A stretch of 43,662 nucleotides of DNA from Lentisphaerota bacterium (lineage in GTDB: Bacteria > Verrucomicrobiota > Kiritimatiellia > PWTM01): NCBI GenBank assembly GCA_016873715.1, contig VGWF01000021.1, positions 1 through 43,662 on the forward strand, in the 5' to 3' direction. Positions 8,502-16,548 of the stretch are shown here, piece after piece; the stretch's first letter is position 1; each line of letters opens with the position of its first letter. Under the pieces are notes generated by a model, which saw nothing but the letters and a program-made list of their open reading frames with translations, ran no database searches and was not told the DNA's origin. The position numbers were made by a program, and so were the translations under genes.

Positions 8502-9569
8502 ATGAACCGAAATCTCCGCCGCTCGCTCGTCCTGCTCCTCGCCGCCGGCCCGGCCGTGGCGGCCCCGACGATCGTCCTCGTCGCCGGGGGCGCGCCGCCG
8601 GCCGGCGCGCAGCTCCGCGAGCCCTACGCGCTCGATTTCGACCGCGCGGGCAACCTCTACATCGCCGAGATGTCGAAGGGCCAGCGCATCCACCGGCTCT
8701 CGCCCGACGGCCGCCTCGTCACCGTGGCGGGCACGGGGGCGAAGGGGGCGGGGGGCGACGGCGGCGCGCCGCTGCAGGCCACGTTCGACGGCATGCACGG
8801 CCTCGTCGTCGCGCCCGACGGAGCGCTGCTGGCCGCCGACACGTGGAACTGCCGCGTGCGCCGGATCGATCTGCGCGCGGACATCGTGTCGACCGTCGCG
8901 GGCACCGGCGAGAAGGCGTTCGGGGGGGACGGCGGGCCCGCCGCCGCCGCGCGCTTCGCCGGTATCTACTCCATTGCGCTCGACGCGGCGGGGCGGACCC
9001 TCTACATGGCCGACCTCCACAACCTCCGCGTGCGGGCGATGGACCTCAAGACCGGGATCGTGACGACGCTCGCGGGCGACGGGACGAAGGGCGTGCCGGA
9101 GGACGGCGCCGCCGCGGCCTCGGCGCCGCTGGTCGATCCGCGCGCCGTGGCGGCGGACGCGCAGGGCAACGTCTACATCCTCGAGCGCGGCGGGCACGCG
9201 CTGCGCGTCGTCGACCGCGCCGGCCGCATCCGCACCGTCGTGAACCGGTCCGGGAAGAAGGGGGCCCAGGGCGACGGCGGGCCGGCGATCGACGCGACGA
9301 TGAACGGGCCGAAGCACATCGGCATGGACCGGGACGGCGGGGTGCTGATCGCCGACGCGGAGAACCACCTGCTCCGGAAGTACACGCCGGCCGACGGGCG
9401 CATCGTTCGCATCGCCGGGTGCGGGCGCAAGGGCGCGGCGGGGCTCGGCGGTCCTCCGCTGGAGGTGGAGCTGAACCGTCCGCACGGGATCTGCGTCGCG
9501 GCCGACGGCACGATCTTCATCGCCGACAGCTACAACGATCGCGTCCTCAAGATCGCCGACAGCCGATAG
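8502..9569 (+). CDS. Exported NHL-repeat beta-propeller protein
   Basis: The 355-residue product has a signal peptide (residues 1-20, ending AVAA) and about six NHL repeats that probably form a complete six-bladed propeller. Blades carry the usual signatures, for example VAGTGAKGAGGDGG, LLAADTWNCRVRRID, LYMADLHNLRVRAMD, VLIADAENHLLRKY and IFIADSYNDRVLKI. No catalytic motif is visible, so a binding or scaffold role in the periplasm or outside is likely. The start is the first ATG before the signal peptide, with GAGGGA upstream. The stop codon lies inside an AGCCRAN heptamer array, so the last residues (ADSR) are encoded by repeat sequence and the original end may have been slightly different. 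Confidence 0.85.
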   Translation: MNRNLRRSLVLLLAAGPAVAAPTIVLVAGGAPPAGAQLREPYALDFDRAGNLYIAEMSKGQRIHRLSPDGRLVTVAGTGAKGAGGDGGAPLQATFDGMHGLVVAPDGALLAADTWNCRVRRIDLRADIVSTVAGTGEKAFGGDGGPAAAARFAGIYSIALDAAGRTLYMADLHNLRVRAMDLKTGIVTTLAGDGTKGVPEDGAAAASAPLVDPRAVAADAQGNVYILERGGHALRVVDRAGRIRTVVNRSGKKGAQGDGGPAIDATMNGPKHIGMDRDGGVLIADAENHLLRKYTPADGRIVRIAGCGRKGAAGLGGPPLEVELNRPHGICVAADGTIFIADSYNDRVLKIADSR

Positions 9570-9581
9570 CCAACAGCCAAG
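9561..9581. repeat. AGCCRAN heptamer array at a gene/pseudogene junction
   Basis: Three exact-length units AGCCGAT, AGCCAAC and AGCCAAG, with a degenerate fourth (CGCCGAC) just before them. The array contains the stop codon of the NHL gene and marks the point where similarity of the neighbouring glycosidase pseudogene stops. It may be a deletion or insertion scar. Confidence 0.6.
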
Positions 9582-9834
9582 CGCGCACGACCTCGGAGGC
9601 GAAGACGTAGCCCTCGAAGAACGGGAAGCGCTTGGGCCAGCGCGAGGCGAACATGTGCCAGCGGCCGTCCTAGCCGCGGGCGACGGAGCCGCACCAGACC
9701 CAGAAGTCGTCCATTCGGAACCCGCCGCCGGCCGGCGCGGGCTCCAGCCGGCCGGCGAACGTTCCGGCCGGCGCGCCGGCGGCCGCCGCTCCCGCCGCCA
9801 CGAGACATGCGACCACGGTCGGAAGACGATTCAT
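9577..9834 (-). pseudogene. Broken 5' end of an exported glycoside-hydrolase-like gene
   Basis: A start with a good ribosome site (GGGAGAAGG before ATG at 9834) encodes a signal peptide (MNRLPTVVACLVAAGAAAAG) and then FRMDDFWVWCGSVARG. A TAG stop at 9670-9672 follows, and the frame continues in register with DGRWHMFASRWPKRFPF and SEVVRA. The sequence on both sides of the stop reads as one protein resembling the first blade of a five-bladed beta-propeller glycosidase family common in PVC bacteria; the family assignment is from memory. The stop most simply arose from GAG (Glu) by one base change. After SEVVRA the frame enters the heptamer array, and the rest of the gene is missing. Both a nonsense change and a 3' deletion are therefore present. 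Any product would be a short secreted peptide. Confidence 0.7.
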
Positions 9835-9958
9835 GGCCTTCTCCCGCGGCCGATCATCGGCGCGTGCGGCATCGCGGTCAATCCGCCGGGGGCTGGACGG
9901 TGCCGGAGGCGTGGCGTCCGATGATGGAACGGGCCGGGCGCCGCCGGGTCGCCCCTGC

Positions 9959-9978
9959 GGCCGGCGTGTCAGCCGGCC
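9959..9978. other. Hairpin in the gap after the NlpC/P60-like gene
   Basis: GGCCGGC-GTGTCA-GCCGGCC forms a 7-bp stem with a 6-base loop about 140 bases beyond the stop of the minus-strand gene at 10118. No T-run follows on either strand, so a terminator role is only possible. The rest of 9835-10117 holds no gene that I can support. Confidence 0.35.
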
Positions 9979-10117
9979 CTCCCGGCCCCGACGCATGGAC
10001 CCGGTGCGCCGGGGTGGTCTCGACGGGCCCGGCGGAATCGCCGGTCATGTCGCCGGGGAATGCCCGGGCGAGAACCCGAGGACGCGGGCGAGGGCGGCGA
10101 GGACGGGTGCGCGCCGC

Positions 10118-11401
10118 TCAGTTCTCATGGTCGCGGTTGCGCCAGTACTGGACGTTCACGCCTTCGGGCGACAGCACGGCGTAGAGGTCCGTCACGTCGT
10201 CGAGGTCCATGATCGACCACGGCTGCCGGACGGAATCGCCGTTCTTTGTGAAGACGAGATTGGCGGCGAGGTAGACGCACGAGTGAATGACCTCGCCCGA
10301 CGGGAGGGACAAGAAGAGGACATCGCCGAACTGGGGGGTCTCGCCGATTCCGTAGTAGTGCTCGATGATGTGCCGCTGGGCCTCCTCGGAAATGCCGAAG
10401 CGATCCTCGGGGGTGAGGCTGAAGAAGTTGAGGCTGGTCCAGTGGCAGTCGCGGCGGACGCCGTCCGCGGCCTGGGCGGGATGCGGGTAGATGTAGATGC
10501 GCTGGCGGGCGAAGGCCGGCAGCAGGTGCGCGATGTCCAGGGTGCCGCCGCCGGGCAGGCCGGTCAGCGACTCCAGCATCGGGCGCAGGTCCTTCCGTCG
10601 TCCCCGTCCGCCCCAGTAGGCGACGAGCCGGTCGATATTGGTGTCGGGCGTGATCCTCAGATTCACGAGGTACGTCGACGCGGAACTCAGCAGCCGGGTG
10701 ATCCGGAGTTTCTCGTCGCGGTCCTGGGTCATGTTCAGGATGGTGAAGCTGTCCGACACGAAGGACCGCGGCCCCCTGATGTAGACGACCTTGCGGATCA
10801 GGGCCTGGGTCTCGGCGCTCAGTCCTGAGGCCGCGAGTGCCGCCTCGAAGTCCTCCGTGCGGATCGACCAGGGCTGGTGGTGCGGCAGGTTCCGGTCCGA
10901 GCGGGCGAGGGCGCCGTAGAGGGCGGCCCGTACGCCCGGGTCCAGGGACATCACCGTGTCGCCGTCCGGGCGGATGGTGATCCCGTCCTGCTCGACGGCC
11001 CAGGTCTCGACGTTCAGCAGGGCCTTGCTCTGCGCATCGGTGAGATTCAAGGTCCCGAGAAACTGACGGAGCGACTCCTCGTTGTGGCCCGAGAAGAACC
11101 AGGTCGCCGTCAACTGCTTCGACCAGCCGGCGGGAATCAACTCCTCCGACGGTGAAATCGTGATCCGGGTCAGCTCCAGAATCCCCCAAGGACCGCTGCG
11201 GACCTGTGAACCCTTCGTCGCCACGGGTTTCGCCGTCGCGGCCGGGGCGCTTCCGGCGGACGGGGAACCGATGACCCCGGTGGCGACCAGGGCCCACGGA
11301 AGCGCAACGAGACCCACCAGCACGGCAAACGCCGCGGTGGAGAGGCGAACCCCCGCGCCCGAACCGGCTCCGGGCGCGGTCGACGAATCGAGATCAGACA
11401 T
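10118..11401 (-). CDS. Membrane-anchored protein with NlpC/P60-like C-terminus
   Basis: This 427-residue protein has no family I can name with confidence. Residues about 20-45 are one hydrophobic helix (LSTAAFAVLVGLVALPWALV), placing the rest in the periplasm. The middle part is helical. The C-terminal 120 residues hold a Cys at 319 in DCHWTSLNFF, then GDVLFLSLPSGEVIHSCVYL with His373, then VFTKNGDSVRQPWSI. The order Cys-helix, GD-strand, His-strand is that of NlpC/P60 (papain-like) peptidases and amidases. A cell-wall or amide hydrolase is therefore plausible, but this is fold-level inference. The ATG at 11401 directly precedes the membrane helix; the longer upstream frame is an overlap with the dehydrogenase gene. 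It lies 122 bp from that gene on the same strand. Confidence 0.65.
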   Translation of the reverse strand: MSDLDSSTAPGAGSGAGVRLSTAAFAVLVGLVALPWALVATGVIGSPSAGSAPAATAKPVATKGSQVRSGPWGILELTRITISPSEELIPAGWSKQLTATWFFSGHNEESLRQFLGTLNLTDAQSKALLNVETWAVEQDGITIRPDGDTVMSLDPGVRAALYGALARSDRNLPHHQPWSIRTEDFEAALAASGLSAETQALIRKVVYIRGPRSFVSDSFTILNMTQDRDEKLRITRLLSSASTYLVNLRITPDTNIDRLVAYWGGRGRRKDLRPMLESLTGLPGGGTLDIAHLLPAFARQRIYIYPHPAQAADGVRRDCHWTSLNFFSLTPEDRFGISEEAQRHIIEHYYGIGETPQFGDVLFLSLPSGEVIHSCVYLAANLVFTKNGDSVRQPWSIMDLDDVTDLYAVLSPEGVNVQYWRNRDHEN

Positions 11402-11523
11402 TATTGGACTCCGGCTCCCCCCAAAGCCTGCCGCTATATGCCACAGCGGGAGGGGCGTTGCAAGCGGGCGCGGTCCGCGGACCGGTCGCCGGGAGCGGGA
11501 CGGTCCCATCCCGGAGGCCGGTG

Positions 11524-12666
11524 TCAGGCGCGCGTCCGGAGGATGGTCCCCGCCGCCGCCGCGTCGATGTCGCCGTCCTCCCCGAACGAGTCGCCCCGCT
11601 CGCGGAACCGGGCCTCGACCCTGCGGGCGGACTCGGCGGCGTCGATGCCGTGGTCCTTCAGCCGTACGGGCATGCCGATGGACCGGAAGAAATCCTCCGT
11701 CTGCGTGATCGCATCCTCGGCCGTGCCGACGCCCCAGACCCGGCGGCCGTACTGTTCGAGTTTCGCGCGCTTGGCGGTGAGCTTGTGCCGCCAGACGCCG
11801 GGCATGACGATGGCGAGGGTCTCGGCGTGATCGAGGCCGTGGAACGCTGTCAGTTCGTGCCCGATCATGTGGGTGGACCAGTCCTGCGGGACGCCGCATC
11901 CGACCAGCGTGTTGAGCGCCAGCGTCGCGCTCCACATGAACGAGGCGCGGGCGTCGTAGTCGGCCGGCTCCGCGATCGTGCGGCCGGCGATCTCGACGAG
12001 CGTCTGCAGGATGCCCTCGGCGATCCGGTCCTGCAGCGGCGCGGCGGAGGGACGCGTCATGTACTGCTCCATCACGTGAGCGAAGGCGTCGACGATGCCG
12101 TTGCGCACCTGTTTCGCCGGGAGCGTGAACGTCGTTTCGGGGTCGAGCACGGAGAAGACGGGGAAGACGTGCGCCGAGGTGAAGTGCAGCTTCTCTCGCG
12201 TTTCCGCCCGGGAGATCACGGAGTTCCCGTTCGCCTCGGAGCCCGTCGCCGGCAGCGTGAGCACCGTGCCGAGGGGCAGCGCGGTCTTCACGACCTCGCC
12301 GTGGGTGCGGAGGATCTCCCACGGGTCGGGCCCGTCGAAGACCGCGGCCGCGGCGATGAACTTCGCGGCGTCGAGCACGGACCCCCCGCCGGCGGCGAGA
12401 AGGAAACGGACGCCCTCCGCGCGCACGAGGCCGACGGCCTTCATGCAGGTTGCGAACTGTGGATTGGCCTCGATGCCGCCGAACTCGACGACGCGGCGCA
12501 CGCCGAGCGCCGCCCGCACCTGGTCGTACACGCCATTGCGGCGGATCGAGCCGCCGCCGTAGAGCAGCAGCACCGGCACGCCGTCCGGCACGCGGTCGGC
12601 GATGTCGGCGATCGTGCCGCGGCCGAAGAGGATCTCGGTCGGATTGTGGTAGACGAAGTTGTCCAT
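11524..12666 (-). CDS. yqhD: Iron-containing alcohol dehydrogenase, YqhD-like
   Basis: Group III metal-dependent alcohol/aldehyde oxidoreductase of 380 residues, the usual length. The N-terminus NFVYHNPTEILFGRG is typical of the YqhD/BdhA branch, which reduces aldehydes with NADPH. The dinucleotide site shows YGGGSIRRNG and AAGGGSVLDAAKF. Metal ligands are the Asp and His of GIVDAFAHVMEQY and the two His of MIGHELTAFHGLDH. The start at 12666 gives the canonical MDNFVYHNP and has AAAGGG upstream. It may detoxify or ferment aldehydes; the neighbours do not specify a substrate. The symbol is by similarity to the branch, and a butanol-dehydrogenase-type role cannot be excluded. Confidence 0.88.
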   Translation of the reverse strand: MDNFVYHNPTEILFGRGTIADIADRVPDGVPVLLLYGGGSIRRNGVYDQVRAALGVRRVVEFGGIEANPQFATCMKAVGLVRAEGVRFLLAAGGGSVLDAAKFIAAAAVFDGPDPWEILRTHGEVVKTALPLGTVLTLPATGSEANGNSVISRAETREKLHFTSAHVFPVFSVLDPETTFTLPAKQVRNGIVDAFAHVMEQYMTRPSAAPLQDRIAEGILQTLVEIAGRTIAEPADYDARASFMWSATLALNTLVGCGVPQDWSTHMIGHELTAFHGLDHAETLAIVMPGVWRHKLTAKRAKLEQYGRRVWGVGTAEDAITQTEDFFRSIGMPVRLKDHGIDAAESARRVEARFRERGDSFGEDGDIDAAAAGTILRTRA

Positions 12667-12897
12667 GGCGTCGGGCCCTTTCGATTGGGCGGCGACGATA
12701 CCCGGGGGCGCGCCCGATTTCACGTCTGATCTTCGCCCCGGACCGCAGGGCAGACGCTCTTCCTCGAGGTCGTGGCACCTTTCGGTCGGCGGGGCGCGGA
12801 GTGGCTGGTGGACGCTGGAGCGCTTGCGGTTGCGGGGGTGCGACGCGCACCAGGCCGGCCGGATCGCGCGGGATCCCGCCCCGCCTGCGGCGTTGCC

Positions 12898-12932
12898 GAA
12901 GGGGGCGCGGACACGAGTCCTGCGCCCCCTTC
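12898..12932. other. Strong intergenic hairpin, 11+4 bp stem
   Basis: GAAGGGGGCGC (12898-12908) pairs perfectly with GCGCCCCCTTC (12922-12932). Inside, GGAC and GTCC extend the stem by 4 bp past a single bulged T and close an ACGA tetraloop. No U-tract follows on either strand. It sits in the 577-bp gap between the divergent dehydrogenase and esterase genes. The remainder of the gap (12667-13243) shows no convincing gene; the open frames are low-complexity Arg/Pro/Gly sequence. Confidence 0.6.
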
Positions 12933-13243
12933 GTCGCCTTGCATCCGGGGCGGTCTGCCGCGTTCCCGGCCGGGCCCCTCGCGGGCTCGGGGCCACCCGG
13001 TGCGCGCCGCGGCAGCGCCTTGGCCTTGATTCAAGGATCGTTCGGCTGGGATCTCCCTTTCCCGGCGATGGAAGGGGAATCCTGAGGATCCCGAGCACAC
13101 GGCCCGGTTTCGACAGGAACAAGATGCGTCGGCCCTGCCCCGGACCGCGGCGGCGCTGGCGCCGGTGCGGCGGCCATGGCATCATGCGCGGACGTTCCGG
13201 CCGCGCGTGCGCGTCGGGGGATGCGCGGCGGCCCGGAGGGGGG

Positions 13244-14770
13244 ATGCGGATGAAGTCGATGCGGATCGTGGGGTCATGGATCGCGGCGGTGATGCTGGCC
13301 GCGGGGGCCGCGCAGGCGCTGTCGCTGAACGGGATGTTCACCGAGGGGGCCGTGCTGCAGCAGCGCGTCCCGGTGCCGGTGTGGGGCACCGCCGAGCCCG
13401 GCGAGGAGGTCGTCGTGACGTTCGCCGGCGCGACGCGGCGCGCCCGGGCCAGCGACGGCGGCTGCTGGATGGTCCGCCTCCCCGCGATGCGGGCCTCGTC
13501 CGAGCCGCGGTCGCTGACGGTGACCGGCAAGGCGCCGGACTCGAAGATCGAGATCGCCGGCGTGCTCGTCGGCGAGGTCTGGATCTGCAGCGGCCAGTCG
13601 AACATGCAGTGGACCCTCGGCGCCTCGGAGGGCGGCACGAATGCCGCGGCGGAGGCGAAGGATCCGCTGCTGCGGCTCTACAAGGTCCCGATGGTCAAGG
13701 CCGACGCCCCGCAGTGCGCCGTCACCAGCCAGTGGACCTCCTGCGAATTCACCAACTCGATCGGTTTCAGCGGCGTCGCGTTCTACTTCGGCCGCGAGTT
13801 GCGCACCCTGCGCGGCGTTCCGGTCGGCCTCGTCCAGACTGCGTGGGGCGGAACCCCGGCGGAGTCGTGGACCCCGCGCCCGATCCTCGAGGGGCACGCC
13901 GACCTCAAGGCCATTCTCGACGACCACGCGAAGGCCGTCGCGGACTTCTCGCAGCCGAAGGCCGATGAGAACTACGCCAAGGCCCTCGTCGCATGGAGCA
14001 ACGCGACGGCGAAGGCGAAGGCGGAGACCCGCGAGCTGCCCCAGCGGCCGCGCAGGGCCGAGCCGCCGGCGGACTCGCCGAAGCGCCCGTGCTGCCTCTA
14101 CAACGCGATGATCCACCCGCTCGTGCCGTACGCCATCCGCGGCGCCATCTGGTACCAGGGCGAGTCGAACTCCGGCCGCGCGAAGCAGTACGAGACCCTC
14201 TTCCCCGTCATGATCGGCAGCTGGCGGCAGGCCTGGGGCCAGGGCGACTTCCCGTTCCTGTTCGTCCAGATCGCCCCGCACAACGGCATGGTGCCCGAGA
14301 TCCGCGAGGCCCAGCTCGTGTCGTGGATGAAGACCCCGAAGACCGCGATGGCCGTCATCGCCGACGTCGGCGAGGAGAAGGACATCCATCCGAAGAAGAA
14401 GGAGCCCGTCGGGAAGCGCCTCGCGCTGGCCGCGCAGGCCGTCGCGTACGGGGAGGACCTCGTCCACTCCGGCCCCCTCTTCCGCGTGATGACCGTCCAC
14501 GGCAACCGCGCCATCGTCGAGTTCTCGCACGCCGGATCGGGCCTCGTCGCGGCCGAGGGCGGCCTGAAGGACTTCACCCTCGCCGCCGCCGGCAGCACGA
14601 ACTTCGTACCCGCGCAGGCCGTCATCGAGCGCGGCCGCGTCGTCGTGACCAGCCCGGAGGTCGCCGTGCCCGGCGCCGTCCGCTACGGCTGGTCGAACTG
14701 GTTCGTCGGAAGCCTGTTCAACCGGGAAGGCCTGCCGGCGACCCCGTTCCGCACCGACCGACCCCGGTAG
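13244..14770 (+). CDS. Exported sialate O-acetylesterase-like (SASA) carbohydrate esterase
   Basis: SGNH-type esterase of the SASA/DUF303 family, which removes O-acetyl groups from sialic acids or plant and algal polysaccharides. The signal peptide ends near GAAQA. A beta domain (LNGMFTEGAVLQQRVPVPVWG) precedes the catalytic part. That part shows the nucleophile block WICSGQSNMQW, the oxyanion/Gly block LVQTAWGGTPAESW, IWYQGESN, and the DIHP segment carrying the catalytic Asp/His. Length (508 residues) is normal. GGAGGGGGG lies just upstream; ATG at 13244 or 13250 are both possible. It stands alone on the plus strand. The actual acetylated substrate is unknown, but an exported deacetylase fits a polysaccharide lifestyle. 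Confidence 0.88.
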   Translation: MRMKSMRIVGSWIAAVMLAAGAAQALSLNGMFTEGAVLQQRVPVPVWGTAEPGEEVVVTFAGATRRARASDGGCWMVRLPAMRASSEPRSLTVTGKAPDSKIEIAGVLVGEVWICSGQSNMQWTLGASEGGTNAAAEAKDPLLRLYKVPMVKADAPQCAVTSQWTSCEFTNSIGFSGVAFYFGRELRTLRGVPVGLVQTAWGGTPAESWTPRPILEGHADLKAILDDHAKAVADFSQPKADENYAKALVAWSNATAKAKAETRELPQRPRRAEPPADSPKRPCCLYNAMIHPLVPYAIRGAIWYQGESNSGRAKQYETLFPVMIGSWRQAWGQGDFPFLFVQIAPHNGMVPEIREAQLVSWMKTPKTAMAVIADVGEEKDIHPKKKEPVGKRLALAAQAVAYGEDLVHSGPLFRVMTVHGNRAIVEFSHAGSGLVAAEGGLKDFTLAAAGSTNFVPAQAVIERGRVVVTSPEVAVPGAVRYGWSNWFVGSLFNREGLPATPFRTDRPR

Positions 14771-14792
14771 CCCCCGGCCGCGCCGGACGACG

Positions 14793-14928
14793 GAACACGA
14801 AGACGCAACGAGCGCAAAGGCGGACGGGGACTCGGCACAACGGCCGAAGCGTTCAGAGCGGGATCCGGCCCGGACGTGCCCGATCGGTCCGCCCCTGCCT
14901 TCCTTCGCGGCCTTTGCGTCTTCGTGTC
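14793..14928. repeat. Inverted CACGAAGACGC-type dispersed repeat
   Basis: ACACGAAGACGCAA plus GCGCAAAGG on the left (from 14793) and CCTTCGCGGCCTTTGCGTCTTCGTGT on the right (to 14928, in two parts) are inverted copies of one motif. They fill most of the 184-bp gap between the convergent esterase and deformylase genes. Motifs of this kind recur in intergenic DNA of related bacteria, as I recall; here only one pair is visible. Confidence 0.5.
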
Positions 14929-14954
14929 GGGTCTTCCGCCGCGGGCGACGGGGA

Positions 14955-15515
14955 CTACGCGAGGCCGAGGGCTTGCTCCGTCTCGCGCCTGAGGCGCTTG
15001 AGCTTCCCGGACAGCGTGACCTTCTTCACCGCCGACATGCGGTCGCAGATCAGCACGCCGGCGAGGTGGTCCATCTCGTGTTGCACACAGCGGGCGACGA
15101 GCCCCCGCAGCCGCTGTTCGCGCTTCGCGCCGTCGCGGTCGGTCCAACGGACCGTGACCTCGCTCGGCCGCGTCACGGGCGCGCGGATCTCCGGGAAACT
15201 CAGGCAGCCCTCGTCGTAGACGTCGGTCGCATCGGAGGCCTCGACGATCTCCGGGTTGAAGAGGATCATCGGCATCGCGACGTCCGGGTTCAGCCGGGTT
15301 CCGGCCTCGTCCGTGTCGCCCGTGGCGGGGACGTCGACGACGCAGAGCGACACCGTCTCGCCGACCTGCTGCGCGGCCAGCCCGATGCCGTCCTCCGCGT
15401 GCATCGTCTCGACCATGTTGTCGGCCAGCGTCCGCAGGCGGTCGTCGACCGCCGCGACCGGCGCCGACTTCTGCCGCAGCGCCGGATCCCCGTAGAATCT
15501 GAGGTCGAGCTTCAC
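14955..15515 (-). CDS. def: Peptide deformylase
   Basis: Metalloenzyme that removes the formyl group from the initiator Met of new proteins. All three family motifs are present: GIGLAAQQVG, EGCLSFPEI and the HEMDHLAG metal site. The Cys of motif 2 and the two His of motif 3 bind the metal. The 186-residue length is normal. The start is GTG at 15515, giving MKLDLRFYGDPALRQ, the usual N-terminus; longer frames run into the AraC gene. It lies 31 bp after the AraC-type gene on the same strand. Confidence 0.95.
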   Translation of the reverse strand: MKLDLRFYGDPALRQKSAPVAAVDDRLRTLADNMVETMHAEDGIGLAAQQVGETVSLCVVDVPATGDTDEAGTRLNPDVAMPMILFNPEIVEASDATDVYDEGCLSFPEIRAPVTRPSEVTVRWTDRDGAKREQRLRGLVARCVQHEMDHLAGVLICDRMSAVKKVTLSGKLKRLRRETEQALGLA

Positions 15516-15546
15516 GGGGTCACTATACGGGGTCGGCCGCGCCCGA

Positions 15547-16389
15547 TCAAAACCTCCGCGCAATGCCGGCCCCCTCGCGCCGCCGCAGCTCCGACGGGCT
15601 GAACCCGAAATGCCGCCGGAAGACCCGCGCGAAGTAGAACGGGTTGGCATGGCCCGCCGCCGCCGCGACTTCCTGGACGCGCAGCGACGGATCGCCGAGC
15701 AGGTGCCGGGCGAGGTCCATCCGGCGGCGCAGCATGTAGGCGTGGGGCGTCAGGCCGAAGGTCGCACGGAAGCTGCGGTGGAAGTACGCCGGGGCCATCC
15801 CGGCCGCCGCAGCCAGCTCCGCCAGCGGGGGGTTGTCCCGGAACCGCGCGTCCATGAGGCCGATCACGCGCTGGAACCGGCCGGCGCCGCCCCACGCCGC
15901 GCGCTCGGCGGCCGGCCGGTGCCGCTCGAGCACGTGGCCGATCAGGTGCAGAAAGAGGCCCTGCACGCGGCACAGGGCGGCGAGCGGCGCGCCCTCGACC
16001 GGACGGTTCGTCCCGGCGCCGGGATCCTCGAAAATGCGGCGCAGCGCCCGCCACTCGTCCGCCTGCGGCGCGGACTCGGCCGTGGCGTCGGTCACCGGCG
16101 GCAGCGCCGAGAGGACGCGGTGGAGGAAGAGCGACTCCGGGGCGAAATGGACCCAGAACACGTCCATCCGGCGCGGACACCGCTGCGCGGCGAGGCGGTG
16201 GCCGTCAATAAGGTATATGCGCCCGGCCCGCAGCGGATGGCGGCCGTCGCGCGAGGCGATCTCGGCGGCGCCGCCGGCGACGAAGTAGATCTTGAAGCAC
16301 GCGTCGATCGCGTCCGCGGGCTTGTCCCACGCGGGTGTGCACCGGGCGTGCCCGCCGGCCAGGAGCAGGATGTTGAAGTTCGCGATCAT
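15547..16389 (-). CDS. AraC-family transcriptional regulator
   Basis: A 280-residue regulator. Residues about 1-150 are a cupin-type sensor domain (YFVAGGAAEI, RAGRIYLIDGHRL, FWVHFAPESLF). The last 100 residues form two helix-turn-helix units: LAELAAAAGMAPAYFHRSFRATFG and VQEVAAAAGHANPFYFARVFRRHFG with PSELRRRE at the end. The start at 16389 (MIANFNILLL) is preferred; an earlier in-frame ATG at 16482 adds 31 residues but would place a TTGACA box inside the gene. It is divergent from the fucosidase operon, a common arrangement for a local activator. The likely inducer is a sugar from that glycan; this is inference. Confidence 0.88.
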   Translation of the reverse strand: MIANFNILLLAGGHARCTPAWDKPADAIDACFKIYFVAGGAAEIASRDGRHPLRAGRIYLIDGHRLAAQRCPRRMDVFWVHFAPESLFLHRVLSALPPVTDATAESAPQADEWRALRRIFEDPGAGTNRPVEGAPLAALCRVQGLFLHLIGHVLERHRPAAERAAWGGAGRFQRVIGLMDARFRDNPPLAELAAAAGMAPAYFHRSFRATFGLTPHAYMLRRRMDLARHLLGDPSLRVQEVAAAAGHANPFYFARVFRRHFGFSPSELRRREGAGIARRF

Positions 16390-16548
16390 GTCCGTTCCAT
16401 GGGGCACAGGGTCAGGTTCGTGGCGGTCGAATGTCAAGATCGTGCATGGTGGAACTCCCGGCGTTGGGCGCAGCATGGGCAACGATCAGGCCGGGACACG
16501 GCGGAGCGGCGGACGGCGGGGTCCGCCCCGGGGGGGAAGGGAGCGAAC
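16390..16548. promoter_or_regulatory. Divergent control region between araC-type gene and fucosidase operon
   Basis: On the minus strand, TTGACA (16437-16432) is followed 17 bases later by only a weak -10 (TGACCC), consistent with a regulator that needs help or with chance. On the plus strand, GGCGGAC (16508-16514) and GTCCGCC (16521-16527) form a 7-bp hairpin just ahead of the GGAAGGGAG ribosome site of the first fucosidase gene, so it would sit in the 5' leader. No AraC site could be assigned. Confidence 0.4.

Noticed and set aside
12898-12932. Rho-independent terminator
   Set aside because: No T-run on either strand, and it sits between divergent genes rather than after one.
12720-13100. 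Small genes in the gap before the esterase
   Set aside because: Open frames are short, Arg/Pro-rich and span the hairpin; none has a convincing start.
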